This document shows positions 35,842 to 47,700 of a DNA stretch of 64,000 nt, one piece after another. The stretch covers positions 1,178,001-1,242,000 of the forward strand of contig NC_060258.1 of assembly GCF_921293095.1 (NCBI RefSeq), in the 5' to 3' direction. Within the stretch, counting starts at the first letter, position 1, and each line of letters opens with the position of its first letter. Under the pieces are notes generated by a model, which made no database searches, had not been told where the DNA came from, and saw only the letters and a program-made list of their open reading frames with translations. The DNA comes from Ischnura elegans (lineage: Eukaryota; Arthropoda; Insecta; Odonata; Coenagrionidae). The translations under genes were made by a program, and so were the position numbers.

Positions 35842-38800
35842 ACTTTCACCGCAATAACTCATTGAATCTCTAAACCAGTTCACTCCAACAAATCATCCAC
35901 GTATAACTCAGTAATTTCCAAATTCCTAATACATTAAAATCATTTCCATGACATACACCAATGCAAAAACATTAAACTTATCAAGGAAAAGGGCGTATTA
36001 AGTTCACATTTAAATCGGACTTCATAAAGAAATCACATAAGCAGATGAGTAAACAGCAAACGAGTCACAAGAATTCAAGCTTATTGACATCTTATTCGCG
36101 ATTCCAGCCCGGAAGACGCCAACTACCGGCGAAAAATGTAAGCAGCGCGATGGTGATAGAGTTGATTGTTTACGTGTAATTCATATGCCGAATATAGGCT
36201 GCGTAGAGCCTTATAGTAATCCCTGACGCCTGTTGGCTTCTTTCCTGACAATTATCCCTCTTTAATAGATCTTTCGCTTATCTCGCATTTCAGTGATACC
36301 TCCAAAACTGTATATTTTATGTAACTCTTAACTGTAACGTAACTGAATTTTCTGTTCTCACAACTCAGCCTCTCACGTATTCGAACTTCGCTTGCAGTCA
36401 TTTCCATTATTTCTTCTCGGAAATTCACTGTAATAACCTCTTAATAAGTCTCAAGCATTTATAGTTTAATTCCTTTCATTCCACCTTCTTTATTTTACTT
36501 TCGTCGTACATTTCATATGTATCCTGTATTTCATTCAAGAGGAAAATAATCGGCAAGGTGATTGTCTCTCGGCGTCATGGACGCGTTTTTTGGTGGAAAT
36601 TCTTCTTCAAGAAATATTATTTAGGGAGAATGTGTCATCAAAGCTAGGCGTAGGTATAGTTCCTGTTGGCGCTAAGGTGAAGAGAGAGGATCGCGATCCA
36701 AAACACATTGATTGTATTTTGATATCCTAATTGGAGACATGGTGCAGTGAGTTAAGTTGAAACAGTTCATTAGATTAATAAATTTTCTTACTTGATAACG
36801 TTCTTCGTTTGAGAACTCAGTGTAAAAAATTCTCCTCATAAAATCAAAGATTCCTTATAGTTTTCAGCACTTAATCAAGCAGGATCATTAAATTATCTAC
36901 ATTAAGGTTAATATCCCCATCTGGAGTATGATACATACAGATGACAACAACATATAAATAAATAAACTTAACAATCGAAATATAAAAAAAGATTGTGCAT
37001 GGGAATCACATTTTTACGGCTAATTGATTGAAAAAAACACCATTTCTAACTGATGCAAACTTTCTTCCATTTTTAATCCCAGTTCTGCAGAAGTAGCTTC
37101 CCACAGAATAACCAAGTGATATTACTATAGTATATTACTATCACCTCTAGTTGACTCTCCTTTAGGACATTCATACTATATTCTTTGGAGTTCCTCAGAG
37201 TATATGATATTTGATGTAGAAATCATTTATATAAGTAGCTAGTTGAAATATTTTCCATTTGTTACTCTCCCTAATATGTGAGCAAAATAATTAACCACCA
37301 CCTTTGATGATAATATTGTATCTTATTGTAACCATACGTCATCTACCATTTGGTTCACTATGCTTCTTTTAATGCTCCTATTGCCTAGAAGAAGCATCTC
37401 AGTATCAATAGGTACTCATATAGCTCTGATAGTTGTTCTGTAGACACTCTACTGATAGTTGTGTGTTGGTTAACATACTCTCAAATGATGACTTGAAGTC
37501 AGGTCTATTCTTATAAGGCCAGCTGGATGCCTTAACATTATTTATGTCTTTTTGATGAGAAGTGCAATCTATAAGTGTCCAATGAAGAGTAAGGTGGATT
37601 AGAGAGGTTATAAATAAGGTAGAAGTGCAATATGGATATGGTGACTGAATAAGCCAATGCAATCATTTCTTCCAATTGCACCTTCTCCTTCATCACTCCC
37701 TCCACTTATAGCTTATTTTACCTCTCCACCTAGAGATTTTTTGGTTTTTCTCCAGTAATTAATAACTAAACATCCAGTTGGCATGCTTAAGTACAGACCT
37801 GACCTAATGGTATCATGCAGCTCCTGTACTTGTGAGTAACCATTCCAGCCCAGTTAATTCTTTCTTACTTCCTACTCACTGACCCCTTTCCCTAAAAAAA
37901 TACTCAAAATAGACTCAACCTGAACGATTTTACTCTCAAATGTTGACTAAGCAATTTTGACTTGATGCTTCCTATCATTGGTGGTGAATACAAGTTTCAA
38001 GTGGGGATGGCAATAAAATATTTATAGAGTTTACTGTCAGAGAGGGGTCTGAGAAGTACAGAATTTTTCTGATTATTGGTGGGCAATCCTTATCCCTAAT
38101 TCCTACAACTGCTTCACAGAGGAAAAGCCCTCTTTTAAAATGATGTACTGAAATTGGTAAATTAGAGTGCAACAAACCCCAACTGTACTGATAATACATT
38201 CCTAATTATAAAACTTAATGGCACCCCTAAAAAGCATATTTGGACCCATTTGGACATTGAGTATTTTAGAAATTAATTATTTACAATAACAACTACCCAT
38301 GCACTGGAGAGGATAACCATCTCAGGCAGTTCTTCCCATGACCTTCAGCTTGCAAAGCGAGGCCTTTGCTCCACCATAACAAGGCCAGCATTATTGAGTT
38401 TAATTTACCAATACCCCTCGAAGACTATCAGTTGATATGACTGGACTCTTATAAAGTGATGGTGGAGTGGATAGATTAAATAAAGTTAAGGTGCAACATG
38501 TAGACAATAAACAATATTGACTCAGGATCAACTGTGTGAACACAACTTATTTTAACATTAAAAGAATACAAAAAAGTTTTTCTTTTCATCTACGATACAG
38601 TTGCAATTGTTAAGTTGGACTATATTCTTCTCCATACTGCAACACTTTGTTTACAAGTACTTACCTTAAGACCTACTTTTTTACCACTCCACTCCAATGC
38701 ACTTTTCATCATCACAGCCCACTTACTACTTTCTGTCAATGTCCTCGACTCTTTCCCCCATTATTCATCAAAATTAGCTAAGAAAAAGTAACTAGGTAAA

Positions 38801-39105
38801 ATAGATTCCATGAGCTAAGGTACCAGCAATACCACAGAAAGTTAGGATGGCCTTAAGCAAAATTGAAGAAAATTTTATGTGAATTCAATTATTTATTATA
38901 CTTTTTGGATATTTTGAAAACACGATACAAGAAAGAGGTAGGTAGAGAGTACCAAGGTTATGAAGTTTATATGAGTGCTGATTATTACTTAAGTAATGGG
39001 TTTTTTACTCAGATCAGGGATACTAATGTAAACTTGGGAGGAAAGAAAAACATTTGTGATACACCACATAGAGAAGTGGCAGGTGGATAACATAAAGGAC
39101 TTTAA
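35842..39105. other. Region upstream of the minus ZAD gene
   Basis: The promoter of the minus ZAD gene should lie in the first part (about 35850-36700), but I see no clear TATA or initiator. Further right are only short open frames (37405, 37975, 38863) without motifs. Confidence 0.35.
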
Positions 39106-40215
39106 AGTCAATATAAAATAGGTTCAGTTAGCAAGCTGGTTCATAAATACAAAGCCAATAAGTCAACAACAGTGAGGACATTACAATCACAGTTCAACCA
39201 TGGGCCTAATCATCAAACAAGTGATTTGTTAGGAGGAACAATGATAAAATGTTTATGAAGTAAGGTTCAGTTGGCATGCAGGTTCATAAATACAAGGCCA
39301 TTGAAGTCAACAACAGTGAGGAAATTAAAATCAAAGTTCAATCATGGGCCTAATCATCAAACAAGTGATTTGTCAGGAGGAACAATGATAAAATGTTTAT
39401 GAAGCAAGGTTCAGTTGGCATGCAGGCTCATAAATACAAAGCCATTGAAGTCAATAACTGTGAGGAAATTAAAATCATAGTTCAATCATGGGCCTAATCA
39501 TCAAACAAGTGATTTGTCAGGAGGAACAATGATAAAATGTTTATGAAGCAAGGTTCAGTTGGCATGCAGGCTCATAAATACAAAGCCATTGAAGTCAACA
39601 ACAGCGAGGAAATTAAAATCATAGTTCAATCATGGGCCTAATCATCAAACAAGCGATTTGTTAGGAGGAACAATGATAAAATGTTTGTGAAGCAAGCTTC
39701 AGTTGGCATGCAGGCTCATAAATTCAAAGCCATTGAAGTCAATGACTATGAGGAAATTAAAATCATAGTTCAATCATGGGCATAATCATCAAACAAGTGA
39801 TTTCTTAGGAGGAGCAATGATAAAATGTTTATGAAGTAAGGTTCAGTTGGCATGCAGGTTCATAAATACAAGGCCATTGAAGTCAACAACAGATAGGACA
39901 TTAATATCAAGTTCAATCATGGGCCTAGTCGTCACTCTGGTGATTTCTTAGGGAGAGAAATTAAAAATGTTTAAGAAATAAGGTTCAGATAGAAAGCAGG
40001 TTCATAAAAACAAAGCCATTTAAGTCAACATAAGTGAGGACGTTTAAATCACAGTTCAATCATGGGCCCAATCGTATCACAAGTGATTTGTTAGAGAGAG
40101 AGCACTGATAAAATGTTTATGAAGTAATGTTTAGTTAGCATGCAGTTTCATAATTACAAAGCCATTGCAGTAAAAATAAGTGAGGACATTAATAGCACAG
40201 TTAAACTATGGGTAT
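39106..40215 (+). repeat. 144-bp tandem satellite, about 7.5 copies
   Basis: The phrase ATGGGCCTAATCATCAAACA recurs with its TGGGC at 39201, 39345, 39489, 39633 and 39777. More diverged versions lie at 39920, 40063 and 40209. Spacing is 144, 144, 144, 144, 143, 143 and 146 bp. The central copies are nearly identical and the edge copies diverged, the pattern left by unequal exchange. The unit is non-coding. Confidence 0.9.
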
Positions 40216-40378
40216 AATAAAAGGAAGTTTTATGGAGAAACCTGTTTCAAAAAAGGAATCTGAAGGGAATGTATGGGAACGGAGTTCCTATTTTATAGTT
40301 CGATAAGACTACCGAATAACATTGAGAAACGCTTAATTTCTCCTCATCGTTGTTTTCCTCGGTGGGACCATCGCCTTG

Positions 40379-40684
40379 TTAGTGTTTTCCATTACGCTTT
40401 ACAAGTTGAAAATTACGATAGAGCTCTAAAATGAAGTTAATAATGAACCAGCGGAATAGATAAATGTGCACCAATGTATTGGAGAGTGGTTCAAAAAACG
40501 ATATATATTGAATGAAAAAGAACACTACATACGGAAAATCCTCTGTACTGTGACGTGCAAATACGATACTTAATAAATCCATAGATGTTAAGGAAAAATA
40601 TAGCAGAAGATGGAGCAAAATAGCCATATAACGCTCGTTGCGATCTAATCTAGCAACATACTTTATCACCAATGTGTCCGCCAT
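40379..40684 (-). CDS. Small multi-pass membrane protein, unrecognised
   Basis: A 101-codon minus-strand ORF begins CCAAGATGGCGGAC, a good animal start context. It encodes a polar N-terminus (MADTLVIKYVARLDRNERY) and then two or three hydrophobic segments (about residues 20-42, 52-70 and 72-90), with a basic C-terminus NFQLVKRNGKH. The base composition is typical of coding DNA in this window. It may be a whole small gene or the first exon of a longer one (a donor-like CTT|GTAAAG lies near the 3' end). It lies between the divergent ZAD genes, and its 5' end faces the plus ZAD gene about 0.85 kb away, so they may share a promoter region. I cannot name it. Confidence 0.45.
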   Translation of the reverse strand: MADTLVIKYVARLDRNERYMAILLHLLLYFSLTSMDLLSIVFARHSTEDFPYVVFFFIQYISFFEPLSNTLVHIYLFRWFIINFILELYRNFQLVKRNGKH

Positions 40685-41537
40685 CTTGGAAAATTACGTC
40701 ACCGACGCTAGCGCCGCTAGTGGTGATTTGAGTCGCCAATAACTGACCAGGTAAGCTAGGTTTAGTTCTGATACCGAACTTTAGTTGCGTATTAATCCGC
40801 TAGAGGATAACGTATGCAACAGGCCTACAATCCAAACTAGGTATTTTCAACGGATAGAGGCATAATATTGGGATTTATTGAGAAATATCATTCATGAATA
40901 TTTTTAAACGACTAATTCTACATCATAGAAAGTTTAAAGTTATTTTTAGATTTAAAAAGCGCCAATGGATTATGAGCGTGTGCAAGCCGAAGTTGGCCTT
41001 AAATTCCGTATCTGGACAAATTATTGAATTAATAATAACAAAATACAGTTATTTTACAATTAATTGAAATAAAAATTATGAACATCAATGCATTGTCTAT
41101 TTATTTTATCAAATGGAAAGAAAATTGTCTTCAACCGCGTATGTTTGGCCTCTACTTAAGGTCTGCTGTTGGCGGATAAAATGGCAACTAGAAACATCGA
41201 CTCAATAATGAAGTGTGATTGTTTTGTCTTATGCTAACAAGTAATGTTGTGGATCAATATTTGTTGTGTATGTGTCCACGGAATTTGTAATCGTGTCCAA
41301 AATTGTTGAAAATATTCTCGGTCCATTCTATTTCGTCCTGGTTTATCTTTCAGGCGATTCATTAATTGTTGGCTTTTATATTCCTTTCGTTGAGCATTCT
41401 AAAGTATTTCATTTTCACACGTACTCTAGTGAATGCAGTTTTCTTGTGGGATTTTGTTATGTTTGTCAATGCTGAGTGGATGATTTCTTTGACGATAGAC
41501 CTGTTTTAAATATTGATTGATATTTTGAAGCGAAAAG
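40685..41537. promoter_or_regulatory. Probable bidirectional upstream region
   Basis: This 0.85-kb stretch separates the start of the minus-strand membrane ORF from the start of the plus ZAD gene, so any promoters of both must be here. The GC-richer part at 40685-40760 adjoins the membrane ORF. No defined core elements could be read. Confidence 0.3.
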
Positions 41538-41705
41538 ATGAGTCACACCAGTGGGATTTTCTCGGATTCTTCTGGAAGGAGTTCAGAGATTGACCATTGC
41601 AGACTTTGTATGAAGAATCATGAGTATTATTACAACATATTCTCTTCGAGTGTAGCGTGCAAAATAACTGTGAAGGATGCCCTACATGATTTAGTCGGTT
41701 TATTT
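41538..41705 (+). CDS. ZAD-C2H2 gene, exon 1: first half of ZAD
   Basis: A 56-codon exon, MSHTSGIFSDSSGRSSE..., with CRLC (residues 21-24) and YYYNIF, ending DLVGLF|GTAAGT. The ATG context is AAAAGATGAG. No in-frame alternative is needed, because the paralogue aligns from the same Met. Confidence 0.85.
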
Positions 41706-44700
41706 GTAAGTTCCATTTTATTATATACACGGTACATGTTATCGATTTTCTTTAAAATGCTGCTTACTTCATTATGTTTTCCATGATAATTCCTAATGCT
41801 GTTGACGTTTAACTTGTTTATTAACCACTCAGATTGCTGTGGGAGATGGCCTGCCCGCTACCATGTGTCCACTGTGTTTGAAGAAACTGACGGAGTTCAG
41901 TGTTTTCAAAAAGACTTGTTTAGAGTCAAACGCATTTCTGAGAAAAAGTTTGACGAGAAAATGCTTCAGGGTGAGTACTTTTCGTTTTTTCTTATTTGAA
42001 GACTGGTGTAGTATAAATGTTGCACAGTTAAAAGTGACTCTCTTTGGTTTTTGTCTACAATAGTAGGAATCTAGGGAGAAAATGTTTGCTGACAGAAATA
42101 GTTACAGCATAAATTCACAAGGATTATCTCAATATGACAATAGATTAGTCGCTCGGTGACACAATTAGAGAAATATATAATGTTTTACAACTGCCGGTGA
42201 CCATTAAATCGAATAGTAACTAAAAAGGCACTTCGATTAACGATCAAAAGATAATTTAGCGTACCTTTTGTTAATCTACAATTGTAGGGATATGTAAGGC
42301 CCTCAAAAATGGTTTACGGAAAAGTGATAATAGTCCTATTTCCCATAAACGGCTTTTCCGCACCTGTGAATCCTTGGAAGGGTCATATTAATGTTGGAGT
42401 TGGTTTTTCAGTGGCAACTAATGAAGACATTTTGTCTTCTGGCAAAACTGAGTGTGTGCTAAACAATGATATCCTGGTAAGTATAGCATTCAAATGCACT
42501 ATTTATCAACTGAAAAAGGCAATCTACCCACTAGGCTGTACCGCACTACCTTTTTAAGTATTTGATTAGGTAATCGGAGCATGCTAAAGTGAACAAACAA
42601 ATCCCTGACGATTTGCTGCTAAAAAATGAAGTGTCAGAGACCCGGAAATTTTTATGCGTTGTCAAATAAAGTCTCGTATGCATGCAAACATATTTTCTTT
42701 CTTTTGTTCGGGGCCTCTTCCTCACCTTTAACTGTGATCTCATGAGGCTAAGGCTCTTTATAATTAAGCATCTTTGCTACGTTTCGGAAATTCATTGTTT
42801 TTATTCAAGGCATTTCATGGTGGGTACAATGAAGGCATGATGGGCAAATTATTGGAAATTAATTTAAGTGCGCAAAAATTATCCTAGAAAACATATTCAT
42901 CCATGGGTGTAAAATAAAAGCAATTAGGATTTTTGATGTGATACATCTTACCCGTAATTGCTAACTCTAATTTACATAAAAATATTCCTATATTTGAATA
43001 TTATTTTTATATTTGCGTTTCTGTTAGTGCCTTCATTAAAATTACTTGTATTTTTGTTATAAAAACAGTTTCTTTAAAAAATCTCTCAGAAAAACTGTAT
43101 TTTAAAAATGCATTATAAAATTGGAAAGCTTCCTTTAACATTGGTGGTTAGCAATTTTAAATATAACCTTAGTATAAAAAATTTTAAAGGTTAACTGTAT
43201 GATATTGGCCTACAACTTTAAATATGACCTTGGTATAAATAAGTTAAAAGGTTACCTGTGTTGGGAAATACATTTTTAGGTACATTTTTTTCATCCCGCA
43301 TAACAGCCTTCAAAATCGTGGCAAATACATGATATGCAGAAGGTTGCCCCATAATTACACCTGGTCAGATTCTCCAACTCCATCTTCGCTGACATTTCAT
43401 TGTTCGAGTTTTCCAGGAGCTGTATTACGTATCTCCAAACCGATCAGTGAGGCACCGATCTTTGGGTGGGCGTCACACTGACTCCCGGTTAGCAGTCGTG
43501 TGATTCTGTACGAACCCAAGTGGTACAGCACGAACAAGTAAAAGAGTGATCATCGATTGCCGTACGGACACCAAAAATGTATCAGAATGGCCACCGCGTA
43601 GGGGGTTTCATTAATCCCCCCATGCACATTGTACATTTTATTTTGTTTTTCCCTCATCAACAAATAAATATGAGGTTTTCCACTATGTTTAATCTTTGTC
43701 AACCTTTGAATAGGCCAGTATAATTTACTGTATCATCAACTATTGATTACCTTAACAAAAATATAAGGTATTGGTTAATAAATATGAGGTCTGCCACCAT
43801 TTTATCACTTTCTCTCATTAATGATATCACTTTCACTTACTTGGAACAGGCTTTATTTCACTCTATCATAATTTATTTACTCCCTTCACATAATAAAAGA
43901 AAAAGATAATTAGAAATAAAATGGAGAATGAGATAAATTGTCACAAACCTCTTTAATGACTTGGTGATGAGGGGAAAACGAAATAAAACACACAATTTGC
44001 TTGGGGTATTCATGAAACTGACTAGTTGGTGGCCGTATAGGCACCTTTTCTTTGTTGGTATGGCTAGCGATGATCTTCTGTTTTCACGTCGGTGCTGCAC
44101 CCATCAGCTTCATACAGAATCGCAGGACTACTTACCGCGAGTCTGTATGATGTCCAACTGGGCGAATCGGTGCCGCACAGATCAGTTTGGAGATACAGAA
44201 TACAGCCCCTGACCCGGTGGAATTCCTGAGTAACCTTCCACAAATCTCTACGCTTGGAAAACCTGTGATAGCCCTTTATATTATATGCATGCCTGGCAAG
44301 ATTATTGCATTCTTAATTTTTTAGGGCTTCCGACTTAATTAAGGTGTAATAATGTACGATCAAAGTATATAAATTCCTATTGTCTATTTTGAGGTCAACT
44401 CCTTGAAACCTTTTTTTTAATTTGTTTTGATGACATTTGTGTTGTGATTGTGTGAAAATTTGAATAGGATAGTGTTTTAATTTGTGGATCAATTTTATTC
44501 TTTGAGTTTGAAGTGTGGTGACAGAAATATTTTCTAAGTACTTATTGGAATGGTTAATGTTTTTTGCTCATATTTTTCCAGAGTTTCTTTGAGTTTATGC
44601 GGATAACTGTTGAGAAACTTTTTCATGAAACGTAGAGTTAAAGATTTTGTTTGCTAGGTGTATGTATTTATTTTGTATTTTAATGGTTCATTTGATTAAT

Positions 44701-47700
44701 GATTTAAAAATCTGGGTGATTAATAAGGTTCTGTCCACCCTATGATAAAAACGGAGCTATGTATCCAAATTTCTAATGGGTTACACATAAAAGGAAAGAA
44801 GCTGTCCATCGTCAGATGCAATTTTTCTGTATAATTGTGGCAGAGCTTGAATCGTGATGGTTAAAGTGTTCATCTTTTGAGGTTTTGCATGAATGAAGCC
44901 ATTTTTCATTGTATTCACGTGGGTGCAAGTGCGGACCTGTCAGACCATGTACCATCGAATGGGACAAGTAATAATCAGACAGTGCAATGCCTGGAGAATC
45001 TGCAAGCATTGATTGGCCCTAACATTTGATTATTTCCAGCTAGGTTCTAATGGATTTTTTAATGTGAGGTGGATCATTTATATGCCTTATAATTACTGTT
45101 AAATCATTGGGAACTCAAGTTCCTTGCTTAATACTAAATTACCAACGCATGCAATGGCTGGGTGGGTAACTCCAAGTACAAAGCAAACTCTTCTTAAGTT
45201 TTCCAATCGTCTTCTTCAAGCAATACCTCCATTTAAGTTTCATTGAAGGCTTTTGGTCTTCCTTCACATGGACGGTCATCATCATTAGAATTACTGTGTT
45301 TGAAGCAATGATACCAATCCTTTAACGTTGATTCTTTTGTAGCAGCATCTCGGTTAACTTAATGGGACTCTTGATGAACTTCATCCCCTGTTTTCTCTGA
45401 ATGAAAGAAGGAAATCATTTGCTTTCACAAATGATGGTTAATTGGCTCAAAATTAGGCATTTTCTCACAACACTAATTATATATTACCAAGGTGTATTCA
45501 TCATGGTCATCGAGCTGTTTGTCTACCAAGTGTCTTAGCTTGAGTCATGATGTTTCTGGTATTTCAAAAACGATGAGCAATCAGTTCTACAGCCATCTAT
45601 TGACAGACAGCAAGAACTTTGCATAGTGCATAATACATAATTGTTGTATGACTGGTTTAGCAAGTTTTAAGGATAATAGTATCAGTGTTATTTAAAAAAC
45701 AGATTCATAAAAAAGGATTTGGAAAACAAGATGACTTTGAGGTTTCTTTTCTCTGTGAATAAATATTATACCCAGTATTCTCCTACAGAGTTTATATTTA
45801 AATATTAGCAGGAGGTCTAGAACATTATAAATGCATTGAAAACATGTTCCACATGTTTTTTCCTCAGCTGTACTGTTGAGAAAAGAATAAGTAGTGATTT
45901 TGGCTTAACAAAAGGCACTACTCCAAAAATTATAATTGTGGAAGCAAATTGTGTCTAACAGTATGAAACTCGATTATTTCATTTTTTCATCAAAAATTTG
46001 AATCATTAATTTGTAGTTTGATTTCTCATAATTTGAAAAATGATACATCTGAATGATCTTCATTGTCTATGGTATAGTTCGCATGAAGGGCCAGCTACGA
46101 TGGCCAAAATCAATTTAAAAAAGATGCTGCATGAACTCAGAATATCATGGATCTTCTTGCTAAACTTCATTTCAGTCGGCACTGTAGCTTTTCAGTGATT
46201 GATTAATAGGCGTGCAGACACCTCTCCATTTTTATATGAAAGCAGATACATAATGTTCAGCATCCTTTTTTGTAATGCTATAGTGCATCCCATGCATGTG
46301 TTTAAAAGGAGATTAGTATTTTGTCACTGTTACTTTGTCTGCAGAGTTTTGAAGGAGGAGGGGCAGATGATGAGGAGTCGGAGCCTTGTGTGGAGACTAA
46401 GGACTGCATTCAAGATGCAATTGAAAACAATTCACAGCTCACATGCTCAGCCCAAACCACTGAAATATACATTCCTGTGCCAGACTGCCTACTGCCCAGG
46501 GGTGACAAATTGGTAAGTTTTATTCTTATGCACAGGGAAACCTATATTGATCCATCTTCAGCTGTACAAATTTCTCAGTCATATGGCAAAAGACAGTATG
46601 TCCGTCATAAATGTAAGTATTTCAACTCGAAGTCACTAGCGTATATGCAACCTTCAGTAGCTGTACTTTTCTAGTAGTAACACATAAGGTAGAAATCCGA
46701 ACCACTTGAATCTTTTTTTATGCAAGTCAATATCAGTTGTACAACCCTGCTAATCTGTTGAAAGAAATGTCTATTATCCTGTGGAGTAGACTTTTGGCAA
46801 AGCCTTGTCAAATCTCTGTTCAAGCCATTAGTGGTGGCTGTAACTGAGCTGTCTCTCATGATTGCCCTTTATTTGTGCAAGCCATCTTCCTCCTTTATTT
46901 TAACTAAGGAATCACCTAAAACTGTTGCAATACCTCTTTATATGCATAGGTTAAGAAAAGGTGAAGACAATTAAAGGTACGCTGGGACCTCAATCTATCG
47001 TTCCCTTACTGTAAGTGACCAAAATTCTCATTCAAAACTCTCAATCAATGTGATCTTGGTGGTGTAGCTCCCCCTCTATTTGGACGTTTATATTCTGGAG
47101 TTTGATCTGTGAGTTACAAGATTCTCATAAGTATTTTGACCAGATGGAGTGGTCTCAATTAAAATAAGAGTTTTTATTATCGAATGAGGGAATTATTGTT
47201 TTGCTTTTATTGAGTGATGCCCATTATCCTCTTCTAGATTCATGTGAAAGATGAGAATGAAGGTCAACTCAATGAGAATTATCCCATGCTGTACACATCA
47301 GATCCAGCTGCAATAACAAGTGATGCCTCAGACCCATTGGCCATTGATGACCTGGTGAGTGTACTTTTGCCAAGTGTAATTTAATTTTTCTATGGCACAA
47401 TGTCATTCCTTTATGCATTATTTATTTATAGCTCTCAGCAGAAACATACTACGTTTTGCCTTGCCTGTTCAATCATGAACAACTACGGAAGAACTTTCAT
47501 ATTTGAATCATTAAAATAAAATGTAATGAAAAAATATTTTGTATTTTGCCAAACTGACCGCTCAACTTTGCTCACTGAGCAATTAAGTTCTCTGTTATCT
47601 GGGCACTGAGCAGTCATTTGTTATGTGATCATACAAACACAGTTTCACTTCTGTTCACCACAGAACAGATGGGGGGATGTAAGGATTTGGAGAGTTAAAC

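Noticed and set aside
39106-40215. Regular repeat array as a CRISPR
   Set aside because: The whole 144-bp unit repeats without unique spacers, the edges decay gradually, and the context is a eukaryotic genome.
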